Positions 17,731 to 26,515 of a DNA stretch of 64,000 nucleotides are shown piece by piece. Made by a program: the position numbers and the translations under genes. This stretch comes from Rhodothermia bacterium. GTDB taxonomy: Bacteria > Bacteroidota > Rhodothermia > Rhodothermales > JAAAOL01. The notes under the pieces were generated by a model. That model was given only the letters and a program-made list of their open reading frames with translations, was not told the DNA's origin and searched no databases. Positions within the stretch are counted from its first letter, which is position 1. Every line of letters begins with the position of its first letter. The DNA is taken from NCBI GenBank assembly GCA_030428385.1, contig JAUIDY010000014.1:1-64000 (forward strand), given 5' to 3'.

Positions 17731-18526
17731 GATGCGGCCGCACGTCGGCTTCGTTTTCGACGAGGCAATACGGATCGGCGGTGATTTTGTCCATCGCCAC
17801 GTCCACTAGGTCGCGGTACTTGCATACGTTCACAACGCCACTTCCCAGTTTGGTCTCATGCAACAAACCTGCTTCTTTTAACCCTTCGCCAATAATGGCA
17901 AAGTCGAGTTTGGGGCGGGGGCGCTCCCCATCGCCGAGGTCGCGCACAAACATGGTGTAGGTCCGTTCCTCGGCGTGGCCGTTGTCGATGTACGTGCTCG
18001 TAAACGACTTCCAGTAGCGATACGGCACTTCGGCCTTTTGCTCGGCGTAGTGCGCCACCGACGCCCACTGAATATCCACGCCCAGCAACAGCAGCCACGC
18101 GTCGTGGTTGATCAGTTGATCAAACGCGCTTCCCGGATCAAACGACGCAGGCGTGTCATTCGCGCAGATCTCCTCGGCCAGCCGCCCGACCACAGCAATA
18201 GACTGCATCGGGTGCGGACTGCGAATGCTCTGCGGCAACTGGCGCACGTACTCCGAAAGCTGCCCCACGCGGTCCGACGGCGTGTGCTGGCGGTCAAACG
18301 GCTCGCCCCGGCAAAACCCGAAGTTAAAAGCAGGTACCGCCAGCGTGCCTTCCGGCCCCAGGTAGTCGATCAGCGTCTCGGCGATGAGGCGCGGCGCTTC
18401 TCGGACGGGATGGCCCTGCAGCCGCCCCAGCATAAACAACGAACTATGGACCGACACGAGGTCTCCCGGACGGATGCCCGCGTCTTGCAGGACCTGGACT
18501 AGTTCTTCGATCCGATAACGCTTCAT
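17720..18526 (-). CDS. AAC(3)-fold N-acetyltransferase of the polysaccharide locus
   Basis: This 268-residue protein is of normal AAC(3) family length. Landmarks are GDLVSVHSSLFMLG (about 21-34), GPEGTLAVPAFNFGF (about 77), TPSDRVGQLSEYVRQLP and RSPHPMQSIAVVG (about 122-134). Relatives in surface-glycan loci acylate amino groups of sugars; drug resistance is not implied. The neighbours are an ACP gene and a GNAT gene upstream and the M28-like gene downstream (overlapping). The acyl donor could therefore be acyl-ACP or acyl-CoA, and this is inference. Confidence 0.83.
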   Translation of the reverse strand: MKRYRIEELVQVLQDAGIRPGDLVSVHSSLFMLGRLQGHPVREAPRLIAETLIDYLGPEGTLAVPAFNFGFCRGEPFDRQHTPSDRVGQLSEYVRQLPQSIRSPHPMQSIAVVGRLAEEICANDTPASFDPGSAFDQLINHDAWLLLLGVDIQWASVAHYAEQKAEVPYRYWKSFTSTYIDNGHAEERTYTMFVRDLGDGERPRPKLDFAIIGEGLKEAGLLHETKLGSGVVNVCKYRDLVDVAMDKITADPYCLVENEADVRPHHGG

Positions 18527-18542
18527 GAAGGAGTGGGGTGAG

Positions 18543-19019
18543 TTACAAAACCTTCCGCATCTGCAACAACTCGCGCTCGAAGCCCATGTGCTCCCAGAAG
18601 TCGATGGAGGCGGTGTTTTTCCAGATGGCGTTGAGTTCGCAGGCGTAGACCTCTTTTTTGCGAAACCATGCTTCCATCTGATCCACCATCCGCTTCGAGA
18701 CGCCTCTGGCGCGTCCCTCCGGGGCGACGTAGATGTGCGTGACGATACCCAGCCGGTAACTGCCCAAGTACGTCGGCCCTACGCGCAACACGCCCTGGAT
18801 AAACCCGATGGCCTTGCCGTCCTCCACGGCCACCGCCACCACGGCCAGCTTGCCCAGTGTCTTCTCGATGGAGCGCCGCCAGATTTTTTCGCCGCCGTCT
18901 ACCAAGGGCATCACCCAACCTTGCTCCACCATCCCGGCGTAAAAATCCACAAACAGCCCTTCTACCTGATCCAGCAACGGATCGCCCCGCTCCATCTCCA
19001 CGATGTTAATCTGTCCCAT
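18543..19019 (-). CDS. GNAT family N-acetyltransferase
   Basis: I start at the ATG at 19019 (158 residues, MGQINIVEMERGDPLL). An in-frame ATG at 19040 would add seven residues and deepen the overlap with the ACP gene. The GNAT core is visible: motif A region THIYVAPEGRARGVSKRMVDQM (acetyl-CoA pyrophosphate loop) near 95-115, then the ACELNAIWKNTASIDFWEHMGF block typical of the final strands. It would transfer an acyl group to an amine, probably on a nucleotide sugar of this pathway. It overlaps the ACP gene by 14 bases. Confidence 0.85.
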   Translation of the reverse strand: MGQINIVEMERGDPLLDQVEGLFVDFYAGMVEQGWVMPLVDGGEKIWRRSIEKTLGKLAVVAVAVEDGKAIGFIQGVLRVGPTYLGSYRLGIVTHIYVAPEGRARGVSKRMVDQMEAWFRKKEVYACELNAIWKNTASIDFWEHMGFERELLQMRKVL

Positions 19020-19293
19020 CGACGCCCTCCACGGCTCCATCCATCACACACCGCATCAGTCCCGACACCAGCGATAACTCCTCTGGGCGGTACGCTTCGA
19101 GGTCTACCTCCACGTCGAAGGTGTCCTCAATGTCGGCCACCAGTTCGATGAATCCCATCGAGTCGAGCACGCCCGTGTCGATCATGTTGAGGTCACGGGT
19201 GACATCGATAGAATCTACGTTCAGGTCCCGCAAGCGGGCCTGCAGGTGTGCTTCGATGAATCGGTATAAATCCTGCTCAAACGTTGGGGACAT
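19006..19293 (-). CDS. Acyl carrier protein
   Basis: I chose the ATG at 19293 (95 residues), preceded by a GAAGGAAG purine stretch. An earlier in-frame ATG at 19431 would overlap the Wzt-like gene. The phosphopantetheine site is TGVLDSMGFIELVADIEDTF with Ser45 in a DSM motif. Acidic helices surround it, as in FabD/AcpP-like and standalone carriers (DVEVDLEAYRPEELSLVSG). An ACP inside a polysaccharide operon, next to GNAT and AAC(3)-like acyltransferase genes, suggests acyl groups handed to a sugar as thioesters. No adenylating ligase or ketosynthase gene is in the window to load it, so loading by the host fatty-acid system is likely. Confidence 0.9.
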   Translation of the reverse strand: MSPTFEQDLYRFIEAHLQARLRDLNVDSIDVTRDLNMIDTGVLDSMGFIELVADIEDTFDVEVDLEAYRPEELSLVSGLMRCVMDGAVEGVDGTD

Positions 19294-19333
19294 AACTTCC
19301 TTCGGTTGATGAAAGCGAGGGCGGGTGCCAGAC

Positions 19334-20659
19334 TCAGGGCGATGAAACGGCTTCGACGAGGTTCTGTACGTGCAGCCGGGAGGTGACGTCGAAATAACCG
19401 GGGCGTCGTTCGTCGGTCTCCGCCTCCACAATTAACGGTGCCGTCAGGTCATCCACAATATCGTAGGGGCGGCGCTCCTCATAGCGGTGTTGCTCGCGGG
19501 TATCGTCGGCGCGGTTGCGGGCCAGGCCAAAATACAAGGGATACGTCCCTGGCCGTAGCGGCAAAGCGGGTACTTCCACCTGGATGGTGTTCTGGTGCCC
19601 CACCGAGAGGCTGCCCTGCGTCACACAATGCCGCAATTCCGCGAGGGGCTCCCGCGATTTGCCGGACCGGAACAGAATACCAACATCCAGCCCTTTTAAG
19701 TCTTCAAAGACTTCGTAGGAAAGCTCAAAAAACACGGGCTCGCCCTGATGAAAACGGTACCGTTCGTGTCCTTCGGCATCGCGCACCACAATCCGGGTGA
19801 ACCGGGCATGGCCCAGCCCCCGGCGGTGGCGCATGTTGTTCAGCGCGGTCTCGGCATCCACCTTCAGGTCTTCGAGGCTGGCGTAATACTGTTCCAGCAC
19901 GTCCGTCGTTGTGCCATCACACAACACCTTGCCATCCTTCAAAAGAATGGTGCGGGGACACAGCGTGTCGATCATCTGCATGTTGTGGCTCACAAAGAGC
20001 ACGGTCCGTCCGCCTTCCGCCACTTCTTCCATCTTGCCGAGGCACTTTTTCTGAAAGGCAAGGTCGCCCACGGCCAGCACCTCGTCAATCAACAGCACCT
20101 CGGGCTCTAGGTGTGCCGCCACGGAAAAGGCCAGCCGTACCGACATCCCCGAAGAATACCGCTTAACCGGAGTATCGATAAATTTCTCGACGCCGGAGAA
20201 GGCCACGATCTCGTCGAATTTCCGGTCGACCTCCTCCTTCCGCATGCCCAGCACGGTCCCGTTGAGGTACACGTTTTCGCGGCCTGTCAGCTCTTTATGA
20301 AACCCCGTTCCCACTTCCAACAGGCTCGACACGCGCCCCTGGATGCTGGCTTTTCCGTAAGTGGGTTCTGTGATCCGTGAAAGCACCTTAAGCAACGTGC
20401 TTTTTCCAGCCCCGTTGCGCCCGATCACGCCTACCACTTCGCCCCGGTTCACCTGGAACGAGATGTCGCGCAGGGCCCAGAGAATATCGGCGGCTTCTTC
20501 TTGTTTAAAGCTACTCAGTTTGCGCAGGTCACGGAAATTGCGCAACGGGCGGGCAAAGGCTGCCATCACCGCTTGAAACATGGTATCGTGTTGATCCTCC
20601 GCCAACCCGATGCGATACCGCTTGCTAATATTCTCTACTTCGATGGCGACGTTGCCCAT
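19334..20659 (-). CDS. Polysaccharide ABC exporter ATPase, Wzt-like (copy 2)
   Basis: This 441-residue protein has an ATPase domain (about 1-260) with GRNGAGKST, YSSGM and VLLIDEVLAVGD, nearly the same as copy 1 at 1126-2442. The C-terminal domain (about 280-430) is a Wzt-like beta sandwich (RIVVRDAEGHERYRF, FFELSYEVFEDL, GTYPLYFGLARNR) that aligns poorly with that of copy 1. It lies between a polyprenyl-phosphate GT2 gene and the ACP gene, closer to the lone permease gene (25595-26470) than copy 1, so it is the default partner. Different C-terminal domains may select different chain ends. Confidence 0.93.
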   Translation of the reverse strand: MGNVAIEVENISKRYRIGLAEDQHDTMFQAVMAAFARPLRNFRDLRKLSSFKQEEAADILWALRDISFQVNRGEVVGVIGRNGAGKSTLLKVLSRITEPTYGKASIQGRVSSLLEVGTGFHKELTGRENVYLNGTVLGMRKEEVDRKFDEIVAFSGVEKFIDTPVKRYSSGMSVRLAFSVAAHLEPEVLLIDEVLAVGDLAFQKKCLGKMEEVAEGGRTVLFVSHNMQMIDTLCPRTILLKDGKVLCDGTTTDVLEQYYASLEDLKVDAETALNNMRHRRGLGHARFTRIVVRDAEGHERYRFHQGEPVFFELSYEVFEDLKGLDVGILFRSGKSREPLAELRHCVTQGSLSVGHQNTIQVEVPALPLRPGTYPLYFGLARNRADDTREQHRYEERRPYDIVDDLTAPLIVEAETDERRPGYFDVTSRLHVQNLVEAVSSP

Positions 20660-20736
20660 ACTTATCTTTTTACCCGAACTGAAGGTGTGATTCCACTTGG
20701 TCGGAGCCGGTTGGTTTAACGGCCTCTTTGGTGATG

Positions 20737-21864
20737 TTAACGCACCGTTTCTGTTTCTTTGTCTGCCGTAAGCAGTCTCTCGCGAAGCTGCCGGTTTTCA
20801 CTTTGCAAGGCCGCGAGTTGTGCCTGCAGCCCTTCTATTTCGTGGCTTCCCCAACCTGGCGCAGGCAGGATGGGCGCGTCGTTGGCACGCCATACCTGCT
20901 TGAGCAAATACCGGGGCCGTCCTTTCACTTCCTCGTACACGCGGGCCAAATAGGTGCCGATAATCCCAAGCGAGAGCAGAATGATCCCGCTAAACAGAAA
21001 GATCGAAAGCATCAGCGACGCCCACCCGGCGACGGTCGTCTGAAAGATGAGCTTAACCACCAGCACCCGCACCAAGCCTACGATGGCAAACAAGGCCACC
21101 AGCGCGCCCAGCTTCATCGCTATCCGGAGTGGCTTGTCGGAAAACGAAGTCAGGCTCACGGTGGCAAACCGGATCATCTTCTTGAGATGATACTTCGTAG
21201 ATCCTGCGGCACGGGCGGGCTGCTCATACGACACGGCGATCTGGTTATAGCCCAGCCAGGCAATCAGCCCGCGCACAAAGGGCTGCTGTTCCGTTAATTG
21301 GCAGTAGGCCGCCACCACATGCCGCGAAAGCAGCCGAAAGTCGCCCGCGTCGATGGGGATGTCGATGTCGGTTGCCCAGCGGAAGAACCGGTAAAAAAGC
21401 CGTGCCGTGATGCGCTTAAAGGCTGTCTCGCCGCCGGTATACTCGCGCACTCCATACACCACGTCATAGCCCGCCTTCCACTTCTCTATCATCTCCGGGA
21501 TGGTGGAGAGGGGGTGCTGCAAGTCGCCATCCATCACCACCACACCGTCGGTGGTGGCCCAGTGCAGCCCCGCCGTAATGGCCATCTGGTGCCCGAAGTT
21601 GCGCGAAAACTCAAGCAGTAGATAGCCCTCGGTATCCTGGAGTAGCGTGCGGGCCAGCGTGGCCGTCTGGTCTTTGCTGCCATCATCAACGAGGATTACC
21701 TGCACCACTTCGGGGTGCTGCGCCCGGAAGGCCTCAATCTCTCGAATGAGCAGCGGGAGCACCTCCTCTTCGTTGTAAAGCGGAATCACCAGCGCCAGGG
21801 TATCCCGCCTCACGGTACCCGTCGAGGGAACGCCATCAGGAAGTGCCGAGGAGGTCATAGCCAC
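20737..21864 (-). CDS. GtrB/DPM1-like polyprenyl-phosphate glycosyltransferase with coiled-coil tail
   Basis: This 375-residue protein has a GT2 domain (LVIPLYNEEEVLPLLIREIE, VILVDDGSKDQT, VVMDGDLQHPLSTI, AGSTKYHLKKM) and two membrane segments near 240-262 and 278-302. This is the layout of GtrB, ArnC and YkcC proteins, which put a sugar onto undecaprenyl phosphate. Residues about 343-366 (EIEGLQAQLAALQSENRQLR) form a heptad-like coiled coil not usual in the family, perhaps for oligomerisation or docking. Its neighbour upstream is the large membrane protein, which could use the lipid-linked sugar made here in the periplasm. Confidence 0.87.
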   Translation of the reverse strand: MAMTSSALPDGVPSTGTVRRDTLALVIPLYNEEEVLPLLIREIEAFRAQHPEVVQVILVDDGSKDQTATLARTLLQDTEGYLLLEFSRNFGHQMAITAGLHWATTDGVVVMDGDLQHPLSTIPEMIEKWKAGYDVVYGVREYTGGETAFKRITARLFYRFFRWATDIDIPIDAGDFRLLSRHVVAAYCQLTEQQPFVRGLIAWLGYNQIAVSYEQPARAAGSTKYHLKKMIRFATVSLTSFSDKPLRIAMKLGALVALFAIVGLVRVLVVKLIFQTTVAGWASLMLSIFLFSGIILLSLGIIGTYLARVYEEVKGRPRYLLKQVWRANDAPILPAPGWGSHEIEGLQAQLAALQSENRQLRERLLTADKETETVR

Positions 21865-21882
21865 GCGATTGTCGGTGCAGGT

Positions 21883-24348
21883 CTACTCGTTGTTGTGCCC
21901 GCGTGCCCACGGGAGTGGTCGTTCATACCGGATACGCAAGGTATGAGGTTCGGCATGGCCGGGCAAGGCAACCCCCAAAAAGGCCCCGTTTGTCACCATC
22001 GTCGGCAGGCGTTCGCCCGTGCGCATGTCCTCCACCACCAGCCCCTGATAATAAGGGATGTTGGTGCACAACAAACCTGCTCCTTCAACGGTCACAGCCA
22101 CGGCATCGCCTTCATAGGCGACGGTTTGCACCTGTCCGGTTCCTGTCTCCACGGTCACCCCGCCCTCCACCACTGCCGTGGTCGCCAGGTCCAGCGACGG
22201 CTCAAATACCGCCCGGATGGCGGCATCAACCCCGGAGACGCGTCGCACAGTGGAGACTACCCGAAATGGGGCCACATCCAAATCCCGCGTCCAGATCTTC
22301 ACGCCTAACGTGTCGCGCACCAACTGCGTCCCGGCAACGGCGAGCGTATCGAGCGAACCCGATGCCAACAATGAGATGCCCGTGAGGTCGAAAAAGCGCT
22401 GGGTAGCCGGGGCATATGTTGCGGATACGGGCACAGGGAGCAAAAAGTCCTGCTTGATGGGTAGCCGGAGCTCGTCCTCGAGGTCGCCTTCGGGAATGCC
22501 TCCCGGCTGGTTGGATAACCATTGATACCAGTACAAATACGCGTAGCGGCGGGGATACGGATTGCGGTAGGCATGAATGCTCTTCACTCCGTAGTCGTAC
22601 CAGAAATGCGGGTGCAGCATCCCGCGTGGCTCCGCGGCATCCATCACCAATGCCCCCACTGAATGTGCATCTATATCGATGCCCACCAGCAAGTGTGCAG
22701 GCGGCTCCCCAACACGCATGGGATAGGGCCACACGGTCTGGTTTTCGGTCACAAAGCCTTTGGACACACTTACCGTACAAAGCAAGATGGCTACCACGGC
22801 CACCGAACGTCGGGCCTCCTCCTTTGTCAGGAAGAGGTAAAACACGCCGAGGACGAACAACTGCAGCGTGCCCTCGGCCCACACTTGCCCGTATTTGTAG
22901 CCCACAAAAAACACCTGAAACAGGGTGATCCCAAACACGGCATAGACCAGTCTTAGCAACCAAATCCGTTGCTTCTCGTGCAGCCCCTGATGCAGAGCAA
23001 ACACGGCGAGGAACATCACCATCACGTACACCACCTGAATCATGCGGATGCTGCTTTCGGTGGCAAACGGCCCACCCACCGAAATAGCCAGCAGATACTG
23101 CACCGGCCCCATGTGATAAAGGACAACGACCAGGATAAACCCTTTTAAGAACACATCTTTGAGCCGGGTCCACCCGATCAGGGCAAGCGCTGCGACCGGA
23201 AAACCGATGAAATAATGGGCACTTTTCCCCGACAAAAAACGGTGAACATCTACCAGGATCTCAGAACCGACATAGATGCTGCTTCGGGGATTAGCGGTCC
23301 GGTCAACGGCAAATTCGACAACGGGAAGTGGCATGATGCTTTCGATAGGGAACAAGGCATACCCCCGATCGAGCAGCGACGGCGCTTCGCCCACAGCTTT
23401 GCTGGAGGCGTTCAGCGTAGCAACAAGGTCCAGAAAAAAAGGCAACTCGATCACGTACCCCATCGCACAGCAAGTCCCAAAAAGCACATAAAAGCGCAGG
23501 GATACCTTGCGGATGAGATAAGGAGCCGCAAAGAGGTAGAGCAGCGGCAGATACAGATAAAACTGAGGCACGCCACCACGCGCCACCATCACTGCCCCCA
23601 ACATCCCTCCTACCAACGCCAGGAGGCGGGGCAGGCCTTTTTTCTGTTCTTCGGCACGCATCCCCCACATCACTGCTGTGGTCACCCCCAGCACCCCCAC
23701 AAGGGCGACCAAAAAGCTCTCCTCCACGCCAATGTACAACACCGGGTTGGCGGCAAAGCCTAACAGCGCCCCATACATCGGGCGGCCCCACCAGGCTTGC
23801 GCCAGGAGCCAGAGCAACGCAAAAGCCACCATGCCCCAGAACCCGGCCGTCAGGTTCATGGTGATGTAAGAAACGCGGTGGAGATTCATCTCGGGCCATG
23901 TACCCGCTACCCACCGCGCAAGAGGTGGCGACAGGCCCCGGCTAAAATCGGCTTCGGGTCCTTGCGGAAAGCCGAGAATGGTGGTATAGGAAAAGCGGGC
24001 AGGCTGCTGGTGCTGCATCACCTCAAGATGATCCCGCACGATGTAGGGAAATAAAAAGACCGCATCGCCATTTCGATAGTCTTTGTAATTCCACCCCCGC
24101 ACCTGCTTCATCTCCGTGCTTTGCTCGGCCCATGGGTTGTAATCACGGCGGGCATACTGGTCCACGGGCACCACCGTATAGCCAAGCAGGGAAAAGACAA
24201 CGGCGGCAACCAAAAAAAGCAAACCCAACGCCAGGGATGCCCCACGCTGTGCCCTGCTTCCTCCTGAAGTCATCGTCCTATGCGCCGCCATGCGCTTCCC
24301 TAACATCTGGTGTGGCTGCTGCACCCTTCCACAATCAGTTGCTGACAC
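21883..24348 (-). CDS. Large polytopic membrane protein, GT-C/YfhO-like
   Basis: This 821-residue protein has about eleven or more hydrophobic segments in residues 35-530 and a C-terminal soluble part of about 270 residues rich in beta structure. The segment ARRDYNPWAEQSTEMKQV after the first helix lies where GT-C enzymes keep an acidic periplasmic loop. I cannot name the family. Next to a GtrB-like gene, a periplasmic glycosyltransferase using polyprenyl-phosphate sugar fits best; a flippase or polymerase is possible. The start may instead be one of the in-frame ATGs at 24291 or 24273, since a GGGAAG stretch precedes 24291. Confidence 0.65.
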   Translation of the reverse strand: MSATDCGRVQQPHQMLGKRMAAHRTMTSGGSRAQRGASLALGLLFLVAAVVFSLLGYTVVPVDQYARRDYNPWAEQSTEMKQVRGWNYKDYRNGDAVFLFPYIVRDHLEVMQHQQPARFSYTTILGFPQGPEADFSRGLSPPLARWVAGTWPEMNLHRVSYITMNLTAGFWGMVAFALLWLLAQAWWGRPMYGALLGFAANPVLYIGVEESFLVALVGVLGVTTAVMWGMRAEEQKKGLPRLLALVGGMLGAVMVARGGVPQFYLYLPLLYLFAAPYLIRKVSLRFYVLFGTCCAMGYVIELPFFLDLVATLNASSKAVGEAPSLLDRGYALFPIESIMPLPVVEFAVDRTANPRSSIYVGSEILVDVHRFLSGKSAHYFIGFPVAALALIGWTRLKDVFLKGFILVVVLYHMGPVQYLLAISVGGPFATESSIRMIQVVYVMVMFLAVFALHQGLHEKQRIWLLRLVYAVFGITLFQVFFVGYKYGQVWAEGTLQLFVLGVFYLFLTKEEARRSVAVVAILLCTVSVSKGFVTENQTVWPYPMRVGEPPAHLLVGIDIDAHSVGALVMDAAEPRGMLHPHFWYDYGVKSIHAYRNPYPRRYAYLYWYQWLSNQPGGIPEGDLEDELRLPIKQDFLLPVPVSATYAPATQRFFDLTGISLLASGSLDTLAVAGTQLVRDTLGVKIWTRDLDVAPFRVVSTVRRVSGVDAAIRAVFEPSLDLATTAVVEGGVTVETGTGQVQTVAYEGDAVAVTVEGAGLLCTNIPYYQGLVVEDMRTGERLPTMVTNGAFLGVALPGHAEPHTLRIRYERPLPWARGHNNE

Positions 24349-24376
24349 GATACAGGTTTGGCCACTGACACGCGGC

Positions 24377-25543
24377 CTACCCGACGCTTCGCTGTGCCAA
24401 GATCAGGTCACAGATTTCATGGACGGCTCCTTCTCCTCCTTTCTTCAAGGTTACATAGCCTGCCGTTTCTTTTACAACAGAAACCGCATCTGCCACAGCA
24501 AGCGGGATCCCTACCCATTGCAGCCCCTGCAAGTCGTTTACATCATTGCCCATAAACGCGACCTGATGAGATAAGATACCGCGCTCTTCAGCCAGTCGTT
24601 TGAGGGCACTCAGCTTGTCATCACAGGCCTGGTCATAGGGCACATTCATGCGTTCACACTGGGCAGCAACAACGGGATTTCGTTCCGTCGACAACACCCG
24701 CACCTCTACCCCCGATCCTACCACGGCTGCAATTCCCTCGACATCTGCCCGATGGCACAGCACCGCCTCTTTTCCATGTTGGTCGATCAGCACCTGGTTG
24801 TTCGTCAGCACCCCGTCAAAGTCTAAAATAAATAGCTTGAGGCTTGAAAAGTCGGGGATGGCCCGTAAGGATTGCTGGGCTTGAAGAAAATAGTCAATTA
24901 CCACGAGGTCATTTTCTTCATCCACCTGCAACGACTCGATGGCCCCCATTCGGAAGGGGATGATCTTACCACCCAACCGATTGTGATACGTTCGCAAGAC
25001 CCAGGGCTTAAAGACATAGATCGAACCGTTTTCAATCAGGTCTTCGGGCGCATCTTGCCGCCGCATCCGATGGCGATAATCATAATTCAGCGACCGCAAC
25101 GTGCCGCCTTCATTGCGCCAAACAAATCCCTCCAAGGGTCCTACCGATAACAACGAGTCGGCCTCTTCCTCGACAAAGGCATTGAAGGCACGCTGCACAT
25201 CGTCTCGCTTCCGAATCGGTGACGTAGCTTGTAGAAAAATAACTTGCTCAGGTTCATACCCTTCCGTGTCGCGCAGGTAATCGAGCACATGCAAGAGGGC
25301 GGATTCAGAGGGCGCCGCATCACCGCTGATTTCGTGCGGGCGCAAAATGACCTCGGCACCATATTTTTTTGCAATGGCCGATATCTCAGGGCTATCGGTG
25401 GAGACCACCACCCGCGTCACCGCAGGCGTTTGTACGGCTATTTCCACCGTATGGGCCAACAACGGTTTTCCCGCAACAATGCGAATGTTTTTGCGCGGAA
25501 TCCCTTTCGACCCCCCCCGGGCTGGTATGATGCATAAAGCCAT
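24377..25543 (-). CDS. neuA: Acylneuraminate cytidylyltransferase fused to a KdsC/NANP-like HAD phosphatase
   Basis: This 388-residue two-domain protein has residues 1-225 as CMP-nonulosonate synthetase with the intact loop IIPARGGSKGIPRKNI, VVSTDSPEI, IFLQATSPIRKRDDV and ENGSIYVF. Residues 230-388 are a HAD phosphatase without cap: LFILDFDGVLTNNQVL (nucleophile and acid Asp), VLSTERNP, and FMGNDVNDLQGLQWVG. The synthetase activates the nine-carbon acid made by the NeuB-like enzyme. The phosphatase half would remove a 9-phosphate if the synthase uses a 6-phosphosugar, as in Kdn-type routes. Similar fusions are known in animals and some Bacteroidota. It lies between the permease gene and the large membrane protein gene. 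Confidence 0.9.
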   Translation of the reverse strand: MALCIIPARGGSKGIPRKNIRIVAGKPLLAHTVEIAVQTPAVTRVVVSTDSPEISAIAKKYGAEVILRPHEISGDAAPSESALLHVLDYLRDTEGYEPEQVIFLQATSPIRKRDDVQRAFNAFVEEEADSLLSVGPLEGFVWRNEGGTLRSLNYDYRHRMRRQDAPEDLIENGSIYVFKPWVLRTYHNRLGGKIIPFRMGAIESLQVDEENDLVVIDYFLQAQQSLRAIPDFSSLKLFILDFDGVLTNNQVLIDQHGKEAVLCHRADVEGIAAVVGSGVEVRVLSTERNPVVAAQCERMNVPYDQACDDKLSALKRLAEERGILSHQVAFMGNDVNDLQGLQWVGIPLAVADAVSVVKETAGYVTLKKGGEGAVHEICDLILAQRSVG

Positions 25544-25594
25544 GCTGGGCTCCGTTTTCTAGTGACTGACGCCGGATGTTGGAAAGATCTAAAG

Positions 25595-26470
25595 CTAGGC
25601 CACATCGGCAAACCGACGTTCCATCCGCTTAAAGTAAAAGGCTCCCGTCACAAAGAGGATTACGGTGGACAAGGTCCCCATTCCAATCAGGTCCCAGGGC
25701 ATAGGGGTGGTCCCAATAATAGAAGCCCGAAACCCTTCGATCACCCCAGCCATCGGGTAGAGTCCATAAATCAGCCGAATGGTTTCTCCTGTAATCGACC
25801 ATGTCTCGGTAATCTGAACCAGCGGAAACTGCTCAGTAATCAAAGAGACCGGCCATACCACCGGAGCCGCATACATTAAGATTTTGGCTAGAAAACCCGT
25901 CGCATGTTTAATGTCGCGGTATTGAATGGTCAACGCCGAAAGCCACATCCCAATTCCGCTGGCTGCCATGACCATTAAAAGAATCAGCAGGGGTAAAAAT
26001 ATGATATTGGATGTAGGAACCACCTTATACCAAATCATAAGGCCGCCAATAATTACAAACGCAATCGCAAAATCGACGAGCTTGGCCAATACCGGGGTCA
26101 TGGGGATCACGAGCCGGGGAAAATAGACCTTGGTCAACATGCCCGAGCTTCCAATCAGGCTCGTGGTAGAAGCAGACATGGACGACGAAAAGTAGGTCCA
26201 GGGCACCAGGGCCACATAGCTAAAAATGGCATAGGGAGCCCCGTCGCTGTCCACCTTTGCCATTTTCCCAAAGATGACCGTAAAGATGACCATCTGAAAC
26301 AGGGGCTGCATGATCGCCCACGAAAACCCCAGGACGGTCTGTTTATACAAGACCTTGATGTCTCGCAGAACCAAAAAATAAAAAAGGTCGCGGTATTCGA
26401 TGATTTCTTTCCAATCGATTACCTGCCACCCTTTTTTGGGCTCAATGATCGTTTGAATGGGCTTGCTCAA
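25595..26470 (-). CDS. ABC-2 type polysaccharide export permease (Wzm-like)
   Basis: This 291-residue protein has six hydrophobic segments (about 60-85, 95-115, 137-160, 170-195, 205-222 and 262-282) after a cytoplasmic N-terminus starting with a WKEIIEYRDLFYFLVLRDI amphipathic gate helix. The KVLYKQTVLGFSWAIMQPLFQM motif is typical of Wzm/TagG permeases. It forms the membrane channel that extrudes lipid-linked glycan with a Wzt ATPase. Two Wzt-like genes lie downstream in the same operon but only this permease, so both ATPases may share it. Confidence 0.93.
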   Translation of the reverse strand: MSKPIQTIIEPKKGWQVIDWKEIIEYRDLFYFLVLRDIKVLYKQTVLGFSWAIMQPLFQMVIFTVIFGKMAKVDSDGAPYAIFSYVALVPWTYFSSSMSASTTSLIGSSGMLTKVYFPRLVIPMTPVLAKLVDFAIAFVIIGGLMIWYKVVPTSNIIFLPLLILLMVMAASGIGMWLSALTIQYRDIKHATGFLAKILMYAAPVVWPVSLITEQFPLVQITETWSITGETIRLIYGLYPMAGVIEGFRASIIGTTPMPWDLIGMGTLSTVILFVTGAFYFKRMERRFADVA

Positions 26471-26515
26471 GGTGGGATGGATTAAGTGATTCAGAGAAGA
26501 ACCGGCATCCGGTTG

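Noticed and set aside
17720-18526. An aminoglycoside-resistance gene
   Set aside because: The AAC(3) fold is clear, but its operon context and overlap with glycan genes point to sugar acylation; no resistance context.
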